Shown: positions 23,197 through 34,036, counted from the first letter of the stretch. The stretch: DNA of 64,000 nt from Adiantum capillus-veneris (GCA_014529385.2 CM043963.1:102340912-102404911); one strand, 5' to 3'. Notes: generated by a model not told the origin, from the letters alone. Made by a program: numbers and translations.

Positions 23197-24009
23197 ACTT
23201 GCACCTTTTTAGCGATCCCACCTCCATCGACAGTGGCAATGGCAGAACCCATTCGTTGCAGTGTTTCCGCCTCCGCCTCTTGTGAACAAGCCTTTTAGAG
23301 GCAGTTCAAGAGCCAACGATTGTCGGTCGACTCGTCTGAACTTAGCTTGAGTCATTTCCCAATTAAATTACAAAATTTTCGCTAGGTTCTGAAGTTGCCT
23401 TGAAGAAAACCGGTAACATTTTACAAAGTTTAATGTAAATACGGCAAATGCTTTTTAAGTGTGTTCCTTTTTTTTTTGCATTACAATTGCGAGTGGTAGA
23501 GTTAAATTATCAATACGAAAAATGTACATTACGTCTCAAGCACAATTTGTGCCTTTAGGAGCCAAGAGATACAAAAGGGTGCTTAAATATTTTCTGAGCC
23601 AATTCTACAGAGTCTATTTAAACTACTAGTATGTGACCCGCGCGTTGCCGCGGCTACATGTGCGTCAATTGAAGCAACCATTGTTCTCCTTCCCTTCACA
23701 TGCAGAGAAAATGCGGGCAAATGCCTATGATTCTCATGTAAGCTTTTATAGCTCTTTAATACACTTGTGGATCAACCACCACTTTAACTCCTTTCTAGAC
23801 GACAATGCATGACAACACACAAGGTTTAAGTGCCTTCCACATTCACATCAACCAAGCACAAATCTATCTTTTGGATCAACACTATGTCTACCTTTTCGAG
23901 TGTAAGATTGAACAACTAATGAAGTGTAGTTACTCTCCACATTCTTGTGGATTGACCAAGGACAAATCTCCTTCTAGTTGGTCATGCGAAGCTCCAACAT
24001 ACTCCTCCT

Positions 24010-25295
24010 AATCATGGCAAGTTTAACCCTCCCCCCCACCCGCACCCCCCCCTCCCTCCCCCTTCTGTGTGTGTCTGTGTGTGTGTGTGTGTTGAGTTCA
24101 AGGATTATCAGGTCAATTTGAGATCTCTTGAGAATGAATTAAGTAATGGGCTCCCTTCGCATGATGTCTTGTCTTAACATCCTATGTTCCTCTCTAAGGA
24201 GGCAGCAAATTTGTGATTAGGCTAGAGACACCCCCCTCACACAATTAATATGGGACCCTAGTGAGTGGTAGTGGCCCTTAAATAGACTAATAAAGAGCTG
24301 GTATCCTTCTTTAGATATAGTTTTTGCATTGAAGGACGAATTCTTTAGATGCATTAGCATCCCCTCTCACCATCCTTACCAATCAAGGCATTGGTCATGA
24401 TAGCAACTCTTCCCTGCTTCTCTTGTGTAGTTTTGGTCTTGCATTTGGGGCATCACAGTCGACTTAGTCATCAACTGCTATTTGTTGGCACTCAGGATGC
24501 ATGTACTAGCCATGACCCAACATGCCAACATTACACCATATAATAGCAGTGTGTCGTTTGCTTCTCAAAGGTAGTATTCATGATGGGTGTGTGACCTGGG
24601 GGTGATTGCATGGCTATAGCAACTTTGTCACTAAATGTGGATAAATTTCAAAATTTACAGGTTGGATTGCACTCAATCTAGCTAGCATGTACACTTGCAT
24701 CTACCAAGACTCGTCACATGGATGTTAAGGTCTCTTGCAATTGACCATAAGCAGGTTAGTAATATAAGGCGCATATTGTTTGTTTGTGTACATTTGGGCA
24801 TCATTGGCACCTTAAATTGTGAGGGCAATGAAATCAGAAAAGTTCACTCAATCGTTTCTCTTTGCAAGGGTTTTGGGCATCATGCTAAAAGAAAGACCGT
24901 GCTGCAAAATACACACACACACACACATTGTTCCTCTTTGAGACAGAAGACTGTATTCAACCATTCATATGCTTGCCCTTAGCCATTTGGCTTAGTTCCC
25001 AATCCCTTAAATGTGAGACAAAGCATTGAGGCACTACATGGAGAAGAGTCTCTTTTTGTACACGAATTATACCCCTTAACAATTTGAGAGTGCGACCATC
25101 AGACCCTACATGAGTGCTCAGCTTTTGATCATATCAAACTTGCTTTGCCCACATTTTAGCCCATACCATGGCCTACATACCTTTCTCTCCTAGCCACCTC
25201 ATGGATTCAACTTGTCAGTGGCCACCCTTATATCCATAGTCTTCAAGCATGTTACATGTTGTACTTGGTCCCATAGGTCAATCTGACCTTTAAGG
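24010..25295. other. Helitron interior without recognised genes
   Basis: C-rich and (GT) tracts at 24,029-24,092 and a (CA) tract at 24,909-24,928; otherwise unremarkable sequence with short frames only. Confidence 0.5.
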
Positions 25296-25297
25296 AT

Positions 25298-25299
<2 letters not shown>

Positions 25300-25360
<61 letters not shown>
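25300..25360. repeat. (CT)n microsatellite
   Basis: Pure (CT). Further (CT) tracts follow at 25,526-25,568, 25,711-25,775 and 26,757-26,802. Confidence 0.97.
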
Positions 25361-25362
<2 letters not shown>

Positions 25363-25523
25363 TCCTGTTAACCTTTGAGGCCACTGTGATTGTTTCTATG
25401 ATATTAAAAGTTATGTCCCCCTCTCCTTGTATAAGTATGTGCGCATGCAAGCCCTTGAGTTCAAGAATCAACGTTCATCGGCTAAAATTTTTAGGACTCT
25501 TGTGATCTTCATATTCTTCTCTC

Positions 25524-25571
<48 letters not shown>

Positions 25572-25708
25572 AACTTGCTATGCAACATGACGACTTGTTG
25601 CCAACAATGTTTGGATTGGAATAGGTTTGCCTAAACCTAATAGCTGAGAGTCAAGATTAGTCGGTCTCAAGATTAACGGGTTTCAAACCACGTCAGTAGG
25701 AAGAAAAA

Positions 25709-25779
<71 letters not shown>

Positions 25780-26754
25780 ATGTCTAGTTTGTAGTATTAA
25801 AATGTAGCATGTGAGAGGCTAAGAACCTAGTCGTGTGTACCAGCGAGTCTGCTTTTTTCTCGATCACACGAGCCGGCTCTTCTCCCTCTACCTATCTAAT
25901 CGTGGTAGTTAAGAGCCTCGAAACGGACATAGCGTTTCACATGGTTGACTTTTGAGGCCCTTTCATGATTAGCAGGCACCTGCTCAAGATTTGTCTCATC
26001 ACTCAGTCATATCAAGCATTTATCTTTCAAGCCACCGATTTTTTTGACTTGCAAACAAAGATGGAAGGCTATCTAGTCGTTCCAAAGTGACCAGGCTCTA
26101 AATGTAAGCAAAATGACATGGGAGGTAGCCCTGCAATGGAGGCACATACATGGACACATCCCTACTATAAGAGACCAAGTCATCATTTCTAGGGGGAGGC
26201 AAAGGGCCCGCATTAGGTATGCAACACCAAGGACGATCCAAATGAGCAAAGGATTGCTAACTCCAAGACCAAGGCCAATACCTTCGACTGGCAATGATCA
26301 TCCTCCAATGCAATCACATCAGTGTTCTGGAAAAATTATTTTTCAGACATACAAAATTGCTTTCCTTTAATTTTGTAAGAGAAAATTTAGAAAAATTAGG
26401 TTTATTTTGCAGGTTTTTACACTATTTTTCTCTATTTTGGGACGATTTCTCCTTTTCCTCTTGCCCTCAACCAACATTTTTGAAATTGAAAACGGCATGG
26501 TATTAAGTTGAGACACATCTTTCCCAAACAATCAATTGAAGACCTGCCTTGCACGATCGTTGTAGTGAGAACTGTAGCAGTAGGAAATGCCACCTGTTTC
26601 CTTGCAGAACCTCCTTTTTCCTTGCCTATGTAAGGAGTTCGAGATGTGAAAAATTGGGAAAGCTAAAATCTTGGATGGTCACGTTGGAGCTCTCAACATT
26701 GTAGCATCCGCTGACAGGCCGAAAAAGTCGAAGAAAGTGTGGAGACGGATGTGG

Positions 26755-26805
<51 letters not shown>

Positions 26806-27230
26806 GGTGTGGAGGGCCGTAGCTAGGCAAAAATGGAGCTTGTCGGGATGAGGCGGACATGCAGCGGTAGAGGAGTAGGTGGCTTAGCAAGCACTTGTGG
26901 CAAGTGGGACATGTATTGGATCTAAAGTCTTGACATCCTGGCCAACAGAGGATTGAGGTTGTATAAGGGTGTGGGGCTCGTAGAAGATCAACTATGTTTG
27001 TAGCCAGGGGTGTTGATAGAGGAGACTACATGAGGCCTCTTGCGACAGCATTTGAGAAGTTGTACATGAAGTAAGTAGTGGGTTGTGTTCATGATCGAGT
27101 TTAGGTGGCGGTGGTGGTGGTGGGGGGGGGGGGCACAATTCTCTGCCAAGTGCCAAGGCCAATCAATGATACTCTCTCTCTCTCTTTCGAACAGAAATAG
27201 ACACACTCCTTAGTAGGAATGAATGGGATT

Positions 27231-27232
<2 letters not shown>

Positions 27233-27309
<77 letters not shown>

Positions 27310-27336
27310 GCATAGAGCTGCAACAAATAACGATGA

Positions 27337-27378
<42 letters not shown>

Positions 27379-27419
27379 ACCTACCACACACAATGATGGT
27401 GCCGTAGAAAATGAGACCC

Positions 27420-27487
<68 letters not shown>

Positions 27488-27490
27488 ACA
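27233..27490. repeat. Two (CT)n(CA)n tracts and a (CT)n tract
   Basis: (CT) 27,233-27,285 with (CA) to 27,309; (CT) 27,340-27,377; (CT) 27,421-27,463 with (CA) to 27,490. Confidence 0.97.
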
Positions 27491-27826
27491 TTCGAGGCGG
27501 ACCAACTTATCGATGCATGGCATATCTCGTTGCTCGTTATTTTTCCAAGCTTCAAAGTAGAGCCACCCTTTACAAAAACAAAAGTAATCACTCTTCAAAA
27601 TTGAAGGCTAAAGTGAAATTCCATGGCCTACTAAAGAGTTTAAATAATATAAATATATATATAGTACTAAGTATTGTGACCTTTTGACAAAACTGAAAAG
27701 TCAAAACTAAGTCTTTTCATTTTTTACCATCACGGGACTTGCTACTTTACTTCACTTTTATATTTCAAACCAAATGAAGTAAGTGGTGGGTTATGTTCAT
27801 GATCGAGTTAAGGCGGCGACGGTGAT

Positions 27827-27828
<2 letters not shown>

Positions 27829-27860
<32 letters not shown>
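27829..27860. repeat. (G)32 homopolymer
   Basis: A pure G run within the head of the duplicated block; the other heads carry shorter G runs (27,121-27,132 and 27,958-27,965). Confidence 0.95.
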
Positions 27861-27862
<2 letters not shown>

Positions 27863-28062
27863 ACACAATTCTCTATCAAGTGCCAAGGCCAATCAATGAC
27901 ACACACTCTCTCTCTCTTTGGGTTGTGTTCATGATCGAGTTTAGGCGGCGATGATGGAGGGGGGGCATAATTCTCTGTCAAGTGCCAAGGCCAATCAATG
28001 GCACTCTCTCTCTCTCTTTCAAACAGAAATAGACACACTCCTTAGCGGAAATGAATGGGATT

Positions 28063-28064
<2 letters not shown>

Positions 28065-28097
<33 letters not shown>

Positions 28098-28171
28098 ACC
28101 TGCGACACACACGATAATGGTGCCGTAGAAAATGAAACCCGATCTCTCTCTCTCAAACCTGCGATGTGCCA

Positions 28172-28239
<68 letters not shown>

Positions 28240-28240
28240 G
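28065..28240. repeat. (CT)n and (CT)n(CA)n tracts
   Basis: (CT) 28,065-28,094; (CT) 28,174-28,217 followed by (CA) to 28,240. These are counterparts of the tracts in the first copy of the block. Confidence 0.97.
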
Positions 28241-28507
28241 CACGCGTGCACGCACGTATGAGGCGGACCAACTTATCCACGTGTGGCACATCTCGTTGCT
28301 CGTTATTTTTTCAAGCTTCGAAGTAAAGCCACCCTTTACAAAAACAAAAGTAATCACTCTTCAAAATTTAAGGCTATAGTAAAATTCCATGGCCTACTAA
28401 AGAGTTTAAATAATATAAATATATATATAGGACTAAGTATTGTGATTTTTTGACAAAATTGAGAAGTCAAAACCAAGTCTTTTCATTTTTTACCATCAGA
28501 GTACTAG

Positions 28508-28855
28508 CTACTTACCCTTCACTTTTATATTTCAAACCAAATGACTTCTCACTTACTCTTCACTTTTACATTTCAAACCAAATGTTTTTTGAAACTAAGG
28601 AGAGAGTGACACGTGGATGCCCTCTCCTTCCTTAAAACTTTTAAGCTCAATTATATATAGTATAGATAGATGTTACAACCTTGCTACTTACCCTTCACTT
28701 TTATATTTCAAACCAAATGACTTCTCACTTACTCTTCACTTTTACATTTCAAACCAAATGTTTTTTGAAACTAAGGAGAGAGTGACACATGGATGCCCTC
28801 TCCTTCCTTAAAACTTTTAAGCTCAATTATATATAGTATAGATAGATCTTACAAC
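28508..28855. repeat. 176-bp tandem duplication of the Helitron 5' end
   Basis: CTACTTACCCTTCACTTTTA begins at 28,508 and at 28,684. Both copies end in GCTCAATTATATATAGTATA (minus-strand Helitron start), so two consecutive 5' termini exist. The copies differ at a handful of bases (for example CACGTGGATG against CACATGGATG). Confidence 0.95.
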
Positions 28856-28974
28856 CGGTGGCCATAAGTGCAAAGTAAACACTTACTCTAACACAAAGTA
28901 TGTGCACATTAAACACTTCCTCTAACATAAAGTATATGCAAAGTGGAAGCAAGGGTGCCCTTTTTCCTTTAGCT

Positions 28975-29052
28975 AAGGCTAATGTTGTTACAAAATAGCC
29001 TTAGCTAATGTTAATCACTTACACCTAGTCATAGCAGAGAACTATTGTTCCA
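28975..29052 (+). repeat. ~190-bp repeat unit, copy A (first half)
   Basis: Contains GCTAAGGCTA...TAGCCTTAGC, GCTAATGTTAATCACTTACA and GAACTATTGTTCCA. It breaks off at 29,052; the missing half appears at about 31,230, so 29,053-31,229 looks like an insertion within this unit. Confidence 0.75.
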
Positions 29053-29544
29053 AGAGGTTTGCACGCATGTCTCATTGAGAGAATTTCACAAGATACCTCA
29101 CTTTGGGGGAAAAAGAAAAAGAACAAGTTTGGATCATAATCAAAGATCTTTCCACGTGCAGGGAGGCAAGCAATGCCATCTAGAAATTTCTCTCTCTTGG
29201 TAGCAAACAAAATACCCTTTGTGTAAATTTTATAACCTTTTTTCCTTTTTGACAATTGAGATCCGCGCTTAGCATGTAATTCGTCTAAATATAATGAAGC
29301 AATTTATCTCCTAAGCCTGCATAACCAACTCAATTTCTAGATTTAGCATCTTGTATTGATAGGCAGTGAGTCGTGTTATGGAGAGCTAGAAAAAAAATTT
29401 ATCTATGGAGAACTTGAATCTGAGAACAAGGGTGTTCTGGGAATTTTGGAAATTTTGAAGGATATTTTGGGAATTTTTGCTTGGATTCTGAGACTGGGAA
29501 GGGATGAGGAGACGAAGAGATATTTTTTGAAGCGGGTATGTGGA

Positions 29545-29548
<4 letters not shown>

Positions 29549-29606
<58 letters not shown>
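29549..29606. repeat. (GA)29 microsatellite
   Basis: Pure (GA) tract. Confidence 0.97.
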
Positions 29607-29608
<2 letters not shown>

Positions 29609-30620
29609 TGAGTGGCAAACACGCAGGGCGAGGTGATGTGCGTGTATGTACGTGTGTGAAGCAAAGGGAGCTAAAGTACTCGAGCAAGGCCAGAAAATGA
29701 TCGTGAGCTATGCTCGGTATAGGGGGGGTAGGTGGAGGCGCTCTTGGTGTGCTTTCGAAAGCTTGCCAGGGCTAGGCTAGTTGAAGAGGACGAGCTCAAT
29801 TCATAGAAGATGGCGCGAGTTGGACTAGACTCGACTGCGTTGGGTGTAGCTAGTCTGCAATTATAGGAGCATGTCTGCACCCAAGCCCTCTCGCATCCTG
29901 CCCCTTTGTCCCTACCTCGAGCTCACATCTGCCAACGAAGCTTTTTTCTGCGTGTGCAATGCAGGTCTGGGAGGGCGTCAACCGAAGGATTGCTTGCAAG
30001 GGAATGGTGACAGGACGAAGGGCGACGCACACGGAGGGCGGGGGAACAGGGGAGTGCTAGTTTGATTTTTTGTTTCGAACACATAGCGATAGACATCCGA
30101 TCTCTGTAGATTCCATGTAAAAAGTGAAGAGCCATTAGGTCCTTAGAGAGAGCATGCATGGCAGCGATTGAGCAAAGCCAATAGTTAGGGCATGGTTATG
30201 AGGTAGGGCACTAGGAGGATGGGGAGGGAAAGGTAGCTGAGGAGGAGTACAATATATGCACAGGTGTCGCAGCGAAGACGGAGACGCAGGAGGTACAGAG
30301 CGGACGCATGCGAGGATGAAGGTTGTGGAGCGCACAAGACATGACGCTTATGGGAGGGGAAAAGCAAGGAGCGATCGCATCTTTTGAGATTCGCGTTAAT
30401 AAACAGCGACCCAAAATACCCTATGGATGGCATCGTGGCAGATGTATTTTCTTGGGATAATTACCAAAATATCCCTCTTAATTTGTGAAAATTCCCAAAA
30501 TATCCCTTTTATTTGTGGAAGATGTCATGCGTCGCGATTCAAGAAGAAAGACAGATTTTTTCGGATCTAGATCGAAGAAGGGGTGGGGAGGCCAGGAGCA
30601 AAGATATCTTGCTTCTCCGA

Positions 30621-30728
<108 letters not shown>

Positions 30729-31019
30729 TGAGTGCATGGAAACAAGCCTCTCTGTGTGTGCGCAGGCTGGACGCATGCAGGAGTAGGGAGGGATGGTGTA
30801 CATGAAGACGGCAACAAGAGAGGAAGGGAGAGAGGGGACTCTGCATAGAGGGAGGCGGTAATGCACATGCACGTGAGTGCAAAATAGGACAGAGGCCGCG
30901 AGAAGACAGAGGAGGCTCTCGACTCTACCATCGAATATCTAGAGGCTTTCTCTCTGTTAATGGCATGCGTCACCGAAATGTAATTAGGGGAGATGGTGGA
31001 ACACAAAGAGAGAGCGCAG

Positions 31020-31021
<2 letters not shown>

Positions 31022-31076
<55 letters not shown>
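31022..31076. repeat. (GA)27 microsatellite
   Basis: Pure (GA) tract near the right edge of the ~2.2-kb insertion. Confidence 0.97.
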
Positions 31077-31080
<4 letters not shown>

Positions 31081-31229
31081 CACAACAAGAGGGAGCGTGC
31101 AGAGGACAATGGGATGCCGTTTTCTTTGCAAAACTAACAAACGATGAAAGAATCTATTTAAATTTCAGCTATTTAAAGAGTGTCGAACGAGTATTAAATT
31201 GTAAACATTGTATTGAATGTTCATCACTT

Positions 31230-31737
31230 ATAGATATTGTACACAATAAGTAATTGTATTGCAGTTCTAGTTATCTTGTGCTTTGTCTTATTGTTGTCTA
31301 TTCTTTCTAGGGTGTTATTGTTGTCTATTTGTAACAACTTTAGCCTTAGCTAATGTTAATCATGTATACTAGTCATAGTCATAGATGAGAACTATTGTTC
31401 CACTAGGTACTGTACAATAAGTAATTGTTTTCGAGTTCTAGTTATCTCATGCTCTATAACACCCTAGAAAGAATAGAGCATGAGATAACTAGAACTCGAA
31501 AACAATTACTTATTGTACAGTACCTAGTGGAACAATAGTTCTCATCTATGACTATGACTAGTATACATGATTAACATTAGCTAAGGCTAATGTTGTTACA
31601 AATAGCCTTAGCTAATGTTAATAGCTTGCACTAGGCATAGCTAAGAACTATTGTTCCACTGGGTATTGTTCAATAAGTAATTGTATTCGAGTTCTTTCTA
31701 GGGTGTTATTGTTGTCTATTTGTAACAACACTAGACG
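31230..31737. repeat. ~190-bp repeat unit, copies B, C, inverted C and D
   Basis: Landmarks are AATAAGTAATTGT, GTTCTAGTTATCT, TTCTAGGGTGTTATTGTTGT, CTATTTGTAACAAC, TTAGCTAATGTTAATC and GAACTATTGTTCCACTAGG. Copy B (second half) runs 31,230-31,336, copy C 31,325-31,457, its inverted twin 31,473-31,605, and copy D 31,597-31,737. Copy D is interrupted at CTATTTGTAACAAC by the Rep cassette. Confidence 0.85.
31325..31605. repeat. Near-perfect palindrome, 133-bp arms, 15-nt loop
   Basis: Left arm 31,325-31,457 and right arm 31,473-31,605 are inverse complements with about one mismatch (CAACTTTAGCC against CAACATTAGCC). The loop is AACACCCTAGAAAGA. Such similarity implies a recent origin. It could cruciform in DNA or give hairpin RNA. 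Confidence 0.95.
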
Positions 31738-31754
31738 GCCCCAATTTTGGCAAG

Positions 31755-32435
31755 CAGCTATAATACATAGAATTTGTGGAGATGCTATCTGGATTAATCC
31801 ATGCAGAGCTACATGTCATCCAGGATTTCGTCACACGAGACGTGTTGCAGCTAGGCTCCAGAGAGGTAGGGGTGTATTTTTTCGAAGTGTGTTTCAACGC
31901 GTACTCGGATTGTGCGTCAGAGCTTCTCCTCGCTGCACTTCTCTCCGACTGGTCGTGAGACATACAGGTACTATGGTCAGTTCTCTTGTCTTCTTCAGCT
32001 GGTCTCGACAACAGCTGTGGGTTCTTTGGCTCTGTGTTTAGCTGCTGCGCGTTATGCATTGTTTAGCTACTGCATAGGCCATGCATTGTTTTCTGCATTT
32101 GGTGGCACAGGTGAGTCGTTAGGCTATGTCTTTTGGGTGCTGCACGTGATGAGGTAAACATGCATTGTTTAGCTACTGCATAGGGCATGCATTGTTTGCT
32201 GCATTTGGTGGCACAGGTGAGTCGTTAGGCTATGTCTTTGGGTGCTGCACGTGATGAGGGAAATTGTGAGGCTATTGGGCTGTGTCTTTACGGAATCCAT
32301 AGAGTGACTAGTATTTGTTTAAGCTATCGGGCTCTGTATTTAGGTACTTCGTACAGTGTGCAGTATTTGTTTAGGTTGTGCATTTGATGGGGGGCCTTGG
32401 TGAAGTCACTCCATGTTTGACAGCGTGTTTCTTTT
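31755..32435 (+). promoter_or_regulatory. Leader region of the Rep-like gene
   Basis: A TATA-like CTATAATACAT lies near 31,759. No coding homology is apparent up to the gene. A polypyrimidine-like stretch ending GGTGCCCTCACAG at 32,457 precedes the first ATG (32,472) and could be a 3' splice site, so a 5' UTR intron is possible. Confidence 0.3.
32055..32262. repeat. 106-bp tandem duplication in the cassette leader
   Basis: TGCATTGTTTAGCTACTGCA begins at 32,055 and 32,161; the unit also contains GGTGGCACAGGTGAGTCG and GGGTGCTGCACGTGATGAGG. The copies differ at only a few bases. Confidence 0.95.
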
Positions 32436-32471
32436 GTGCTTGTTGGTGCCCTCACAGTAGATGGCTTGAGA

Positions 32472-33512
32472 ATGGCCAAGCTAAAGTCCGAGGCACGGGG
32501 GAAAGGGAAGCAACCTGTGACGAACACTGAAGGCTGTAATGTTGGCTTGTCAAAACTGAAGAAACCGGAGGCGAGAGTAATAGAAGTGAGTGTCACCATA
32601 TCTGTTGGTGGTGGTGATGTAGACGTAGGGCTGTTGGGGTGCATGCGCTTGTTTCTTGAAAGAGAAACATTAGAAGGACTATGTGCATTGGAGAGAGGAG
32701 GAGCGCTACTGCACCTTCAACTACAGATGGTTATCCGTATTTGGGCAACCTCGCTGATTGCAGTCAATAGGAAGATAAAAGAATACTTAGGTTGGGCTAA
32801 GTCGGCACCTGCAGGCGCAATGGTTTTGTGTCGTGGCCTAAAGCAACACAAGATGCATACGTTTGAGGGCATGGTAGGGTATTGTTTAAAAGACCAAGAT
32901 GAACCACACTTTCAAAAGGTTGTCCACAATATAACTAGTGACGATGTGAATGCCGGTGTAGAACTGTATAGCTTATATGGTGCTGATGAATTGAAGAATA
33001 GGGTTTGCCTAACACCGACAAACATCTTCGATAGAGCGCTAATGTATTGGAAATTTAAGCTTCGACATCCAACAGGCAACGACTTTCTATCTACACTACA
33101 TATAATGGTGAAGAGTGGGAATTACTACCCATCGTCATGCTCGATAACTCCTTATCAAGGCCGTGGAATGCATCTTCCGAAAATCAGAGCGTTGTGGAGG
33201 TGTATGATATACCCATCCACAGCAACGTATGAAGACATTTTGAATACTTTTGTCAGTGATGATGCCTATGCGAACACACAATCTCGTGCTGAGTGGTTCA
33301 ACTCCCATTGGCAAGAGACACAAAGGTATGCTTATGATAGTTCAAGTAGGATTGTATGTGTTGTCAACTTTTTGACCATGGCCTGCGTCTTTTGTAGTCC
33401 ACCAAGAACTGTTGTCAATGATTTTGATGTTAAACCTGCCATAAGAGATCCAAAAATAGGGGATGATTTCATTCCGCTTGTACATCGTGTCGACGTAACG
33501 ACAGTTGCATAG
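32472..33512 (+). CDS. Rep-like HUH endonuclease, probable transposase
   Basis: 346 codons from the first ATG, or 322 if the 72-nt intron at 33,326-33,397 is removed. HUH Rep proteins nick one DNA strand and stay joined to it by a tyrosine. Residues 41-45 (VTISV) could be the motif I strand. Residues 70-85 (LCALERGGALLHLQLQ) fit Rep motif II, where CRESS-DNA Reps have a glutamate or E-x-G turn then H-L-Q or H-U-H; here the second histidine is glutamine. Residues 136-141 (GYCLKD) fit motif III, Y-x-x-K-D, with Y137 as the expected nucleophile and K140 supporting it. The 51-residue spacing suits the fold. The remaining ~180 residues (FDRALMYWKFKLRHP, PYQGRGMHLPKIRALWR) match nothing I can name and lack Walker A, so no SF3 helicase. 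The N-terminus is basic (KLKSEARGKGK). The frame is free of stops over 1 kb, unlike every retroelement here. Confidence 0.65.
   Translation: MAKLKSEARGKGKQPVTNTEGCNVGLSKLKKPEARVIEVSVTISVGGGDVDVGLLGCMRLFLERETLEGLCALERGGALLHLQLQMVIRIWATSLIAVNRKIKEYLGWAKSAPAGAMVLCRGLKQHKMHTFEGMVGYCLKDQDEPHFQKVVHNITSDDVNAGVELYSLYGADELKNRVCLTPTNIFDRALMYWKFKLRHPTGNDFLSTLHIMVKSGNYYPSSCSITPYQGRGMHLPKIRALWRCMIYPSTATYEDILNTFVSDDAYANTQSRAEWFNSHWQETQRYAYDSSSRIVCVVNFLTMACVFCSPPRTVVNDFDVKPAIRDPKIGDDFIPLVHRVDVTTVA
33326..33397 (+). other. 72-nt intron in the Rep-like gene
   Basis: CAAAG|GTATGC at the left and a pyrimidine-rich GCGTCTTTTGTAG| at the right are good plant splice sites. The length is a multiple of three, so the frame stays open either way. 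Removing it turns an odd hydrophobic, Cys-rich insert into a smooth ETQ-S-PPRTVVNDFD. The intron is in phase 2. Confidence 0.65.
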
Positions 33513-33603
33513 TCTGGTCTGTTTGCTAGCAATAAGATTGTTACTTTTCAATCTAACCAAAAAATATAAATTGATGACGATTTATTTTTGTTGCAGTGTT
33601 CAG

Positions 33604-33972
33604 ATGGATGAAGAAGACGAAACCCGGATGGTTCAGCTGAGCGAAACACAACCTGATGAGTCTTTTGCTATGGTAGAAGATGCACGTATTGATAGGATAG
33701 AGGATGCTCTTGCTGCAATTTTGAAAGAATTAGTTGGAGACCAAACCAGAAACACCCGTCCACTGCGGTCAGAACTTATTGAAGCGATACATAATTTGAG
33801 GGACACCATCGAGGAATATGCAATCAACGTTGCAGACGTACAAGTAACAAAGCTGGAAGAGCAGATTTTGTCATTGGGCAAAGAACTAATGGCTCTGAAA
33901 GCACAAGTCAACCGCCTTAATGCGATACTATGTAGGTTTTCAAATATGCTGAATCGCAGCCAGAATGCATGA
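33604..33972 (+). CDS. Small acidic coiled-coil protein of the Rep cassette
   Basis: 122 residues from ATG at 33,604. The N-terminus is acidic (MDEEDETRMVQLSETQPDES), and two helical segments follow. Residues 81-116 (VTKLEEQILSLGKELMALKA, then QVNRLNAIL) have leucines and aliphatics at heptad spacing, a clear coiled coil. I know no family. A probable 3' splice site (TTTTTGTTGCAG|TGTTCAG, ending 33,594) lies just before the ATG, so the exon may follow a 5' UTR intron or be joined to upstream sequence. It begins only 91 bp after the Rep-like stop on the same strand, which suggests one transcript or a paired unit. It could be an oligomerising partner of the Rep-like protein; this is inference. 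Confidence 0.6.
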   Translation: MDEEDETRMVQLSETQPDESFAMVEDARIDRIEDALAAILKELVGDQTRNTRPLRSELIEAIHNLRDTIEEYAINVADVQVTKLEEQILSLGKELMALKAQVNRLNAILCRFSNMLNRSQNA

Positions 33973-34036
33973 TAAATTTTGGACATGCAATTCGAAGTCG
34001 TGCTGCTTTCTAATAATGTAAATAGAGCAAGTTCTG

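Larger units (their letters stand above)
27070..28500. repeat. Duplicated ~0.7-kb block rich in microsatellites
   Basis: The sequence TTCATGATCGAGTTTAGG ... CAAGTGCCAAGGCCAATCAA ... AACAGAAATAGACACACTCC ... GAATGGGATTGGCT(CT)n ... GGTGCCGTAGAAAATGA ... (CT)n(CA)n ... GAGGCGGACCAACTTAT ... TATAAATATATATATAG appears once from 27,088 to ~27,760 and again from 27,926 to ~28,500, with an extra head copy at 27,795-27,900. Matching copies differ mainly in tract lengths. The block ends in the Helitron 5' region. Confidence 0.9.
23626..28842 (-). mobile_element. Probable non-autonomous Helitron, ~5.2 kb
   Basis: Helitrons start 5'-TC, end CTRR-3' after a GC-rich hairpin, and insert between A and T without target duplication. 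On the minus strand the 5' end reads A|TCTATACTATATATAATT (28,842, and again 28,666), the form seen in many plant Helitrons, with CACGTGTC soon after. The 3' end reads CCGCGGCAACGCGCGGG, TCACATA, CTAG|T (hairpin 23,637-23,653; CTAG 23,626-23,629). Flanking bases A and T fit the insertion rule. I find no RepHel helicase gene, so it would depend on another element. Captured material is mostly microsatellite-bearing repeats. That the two ends belong to one element is inference. Confidence 0.65.
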
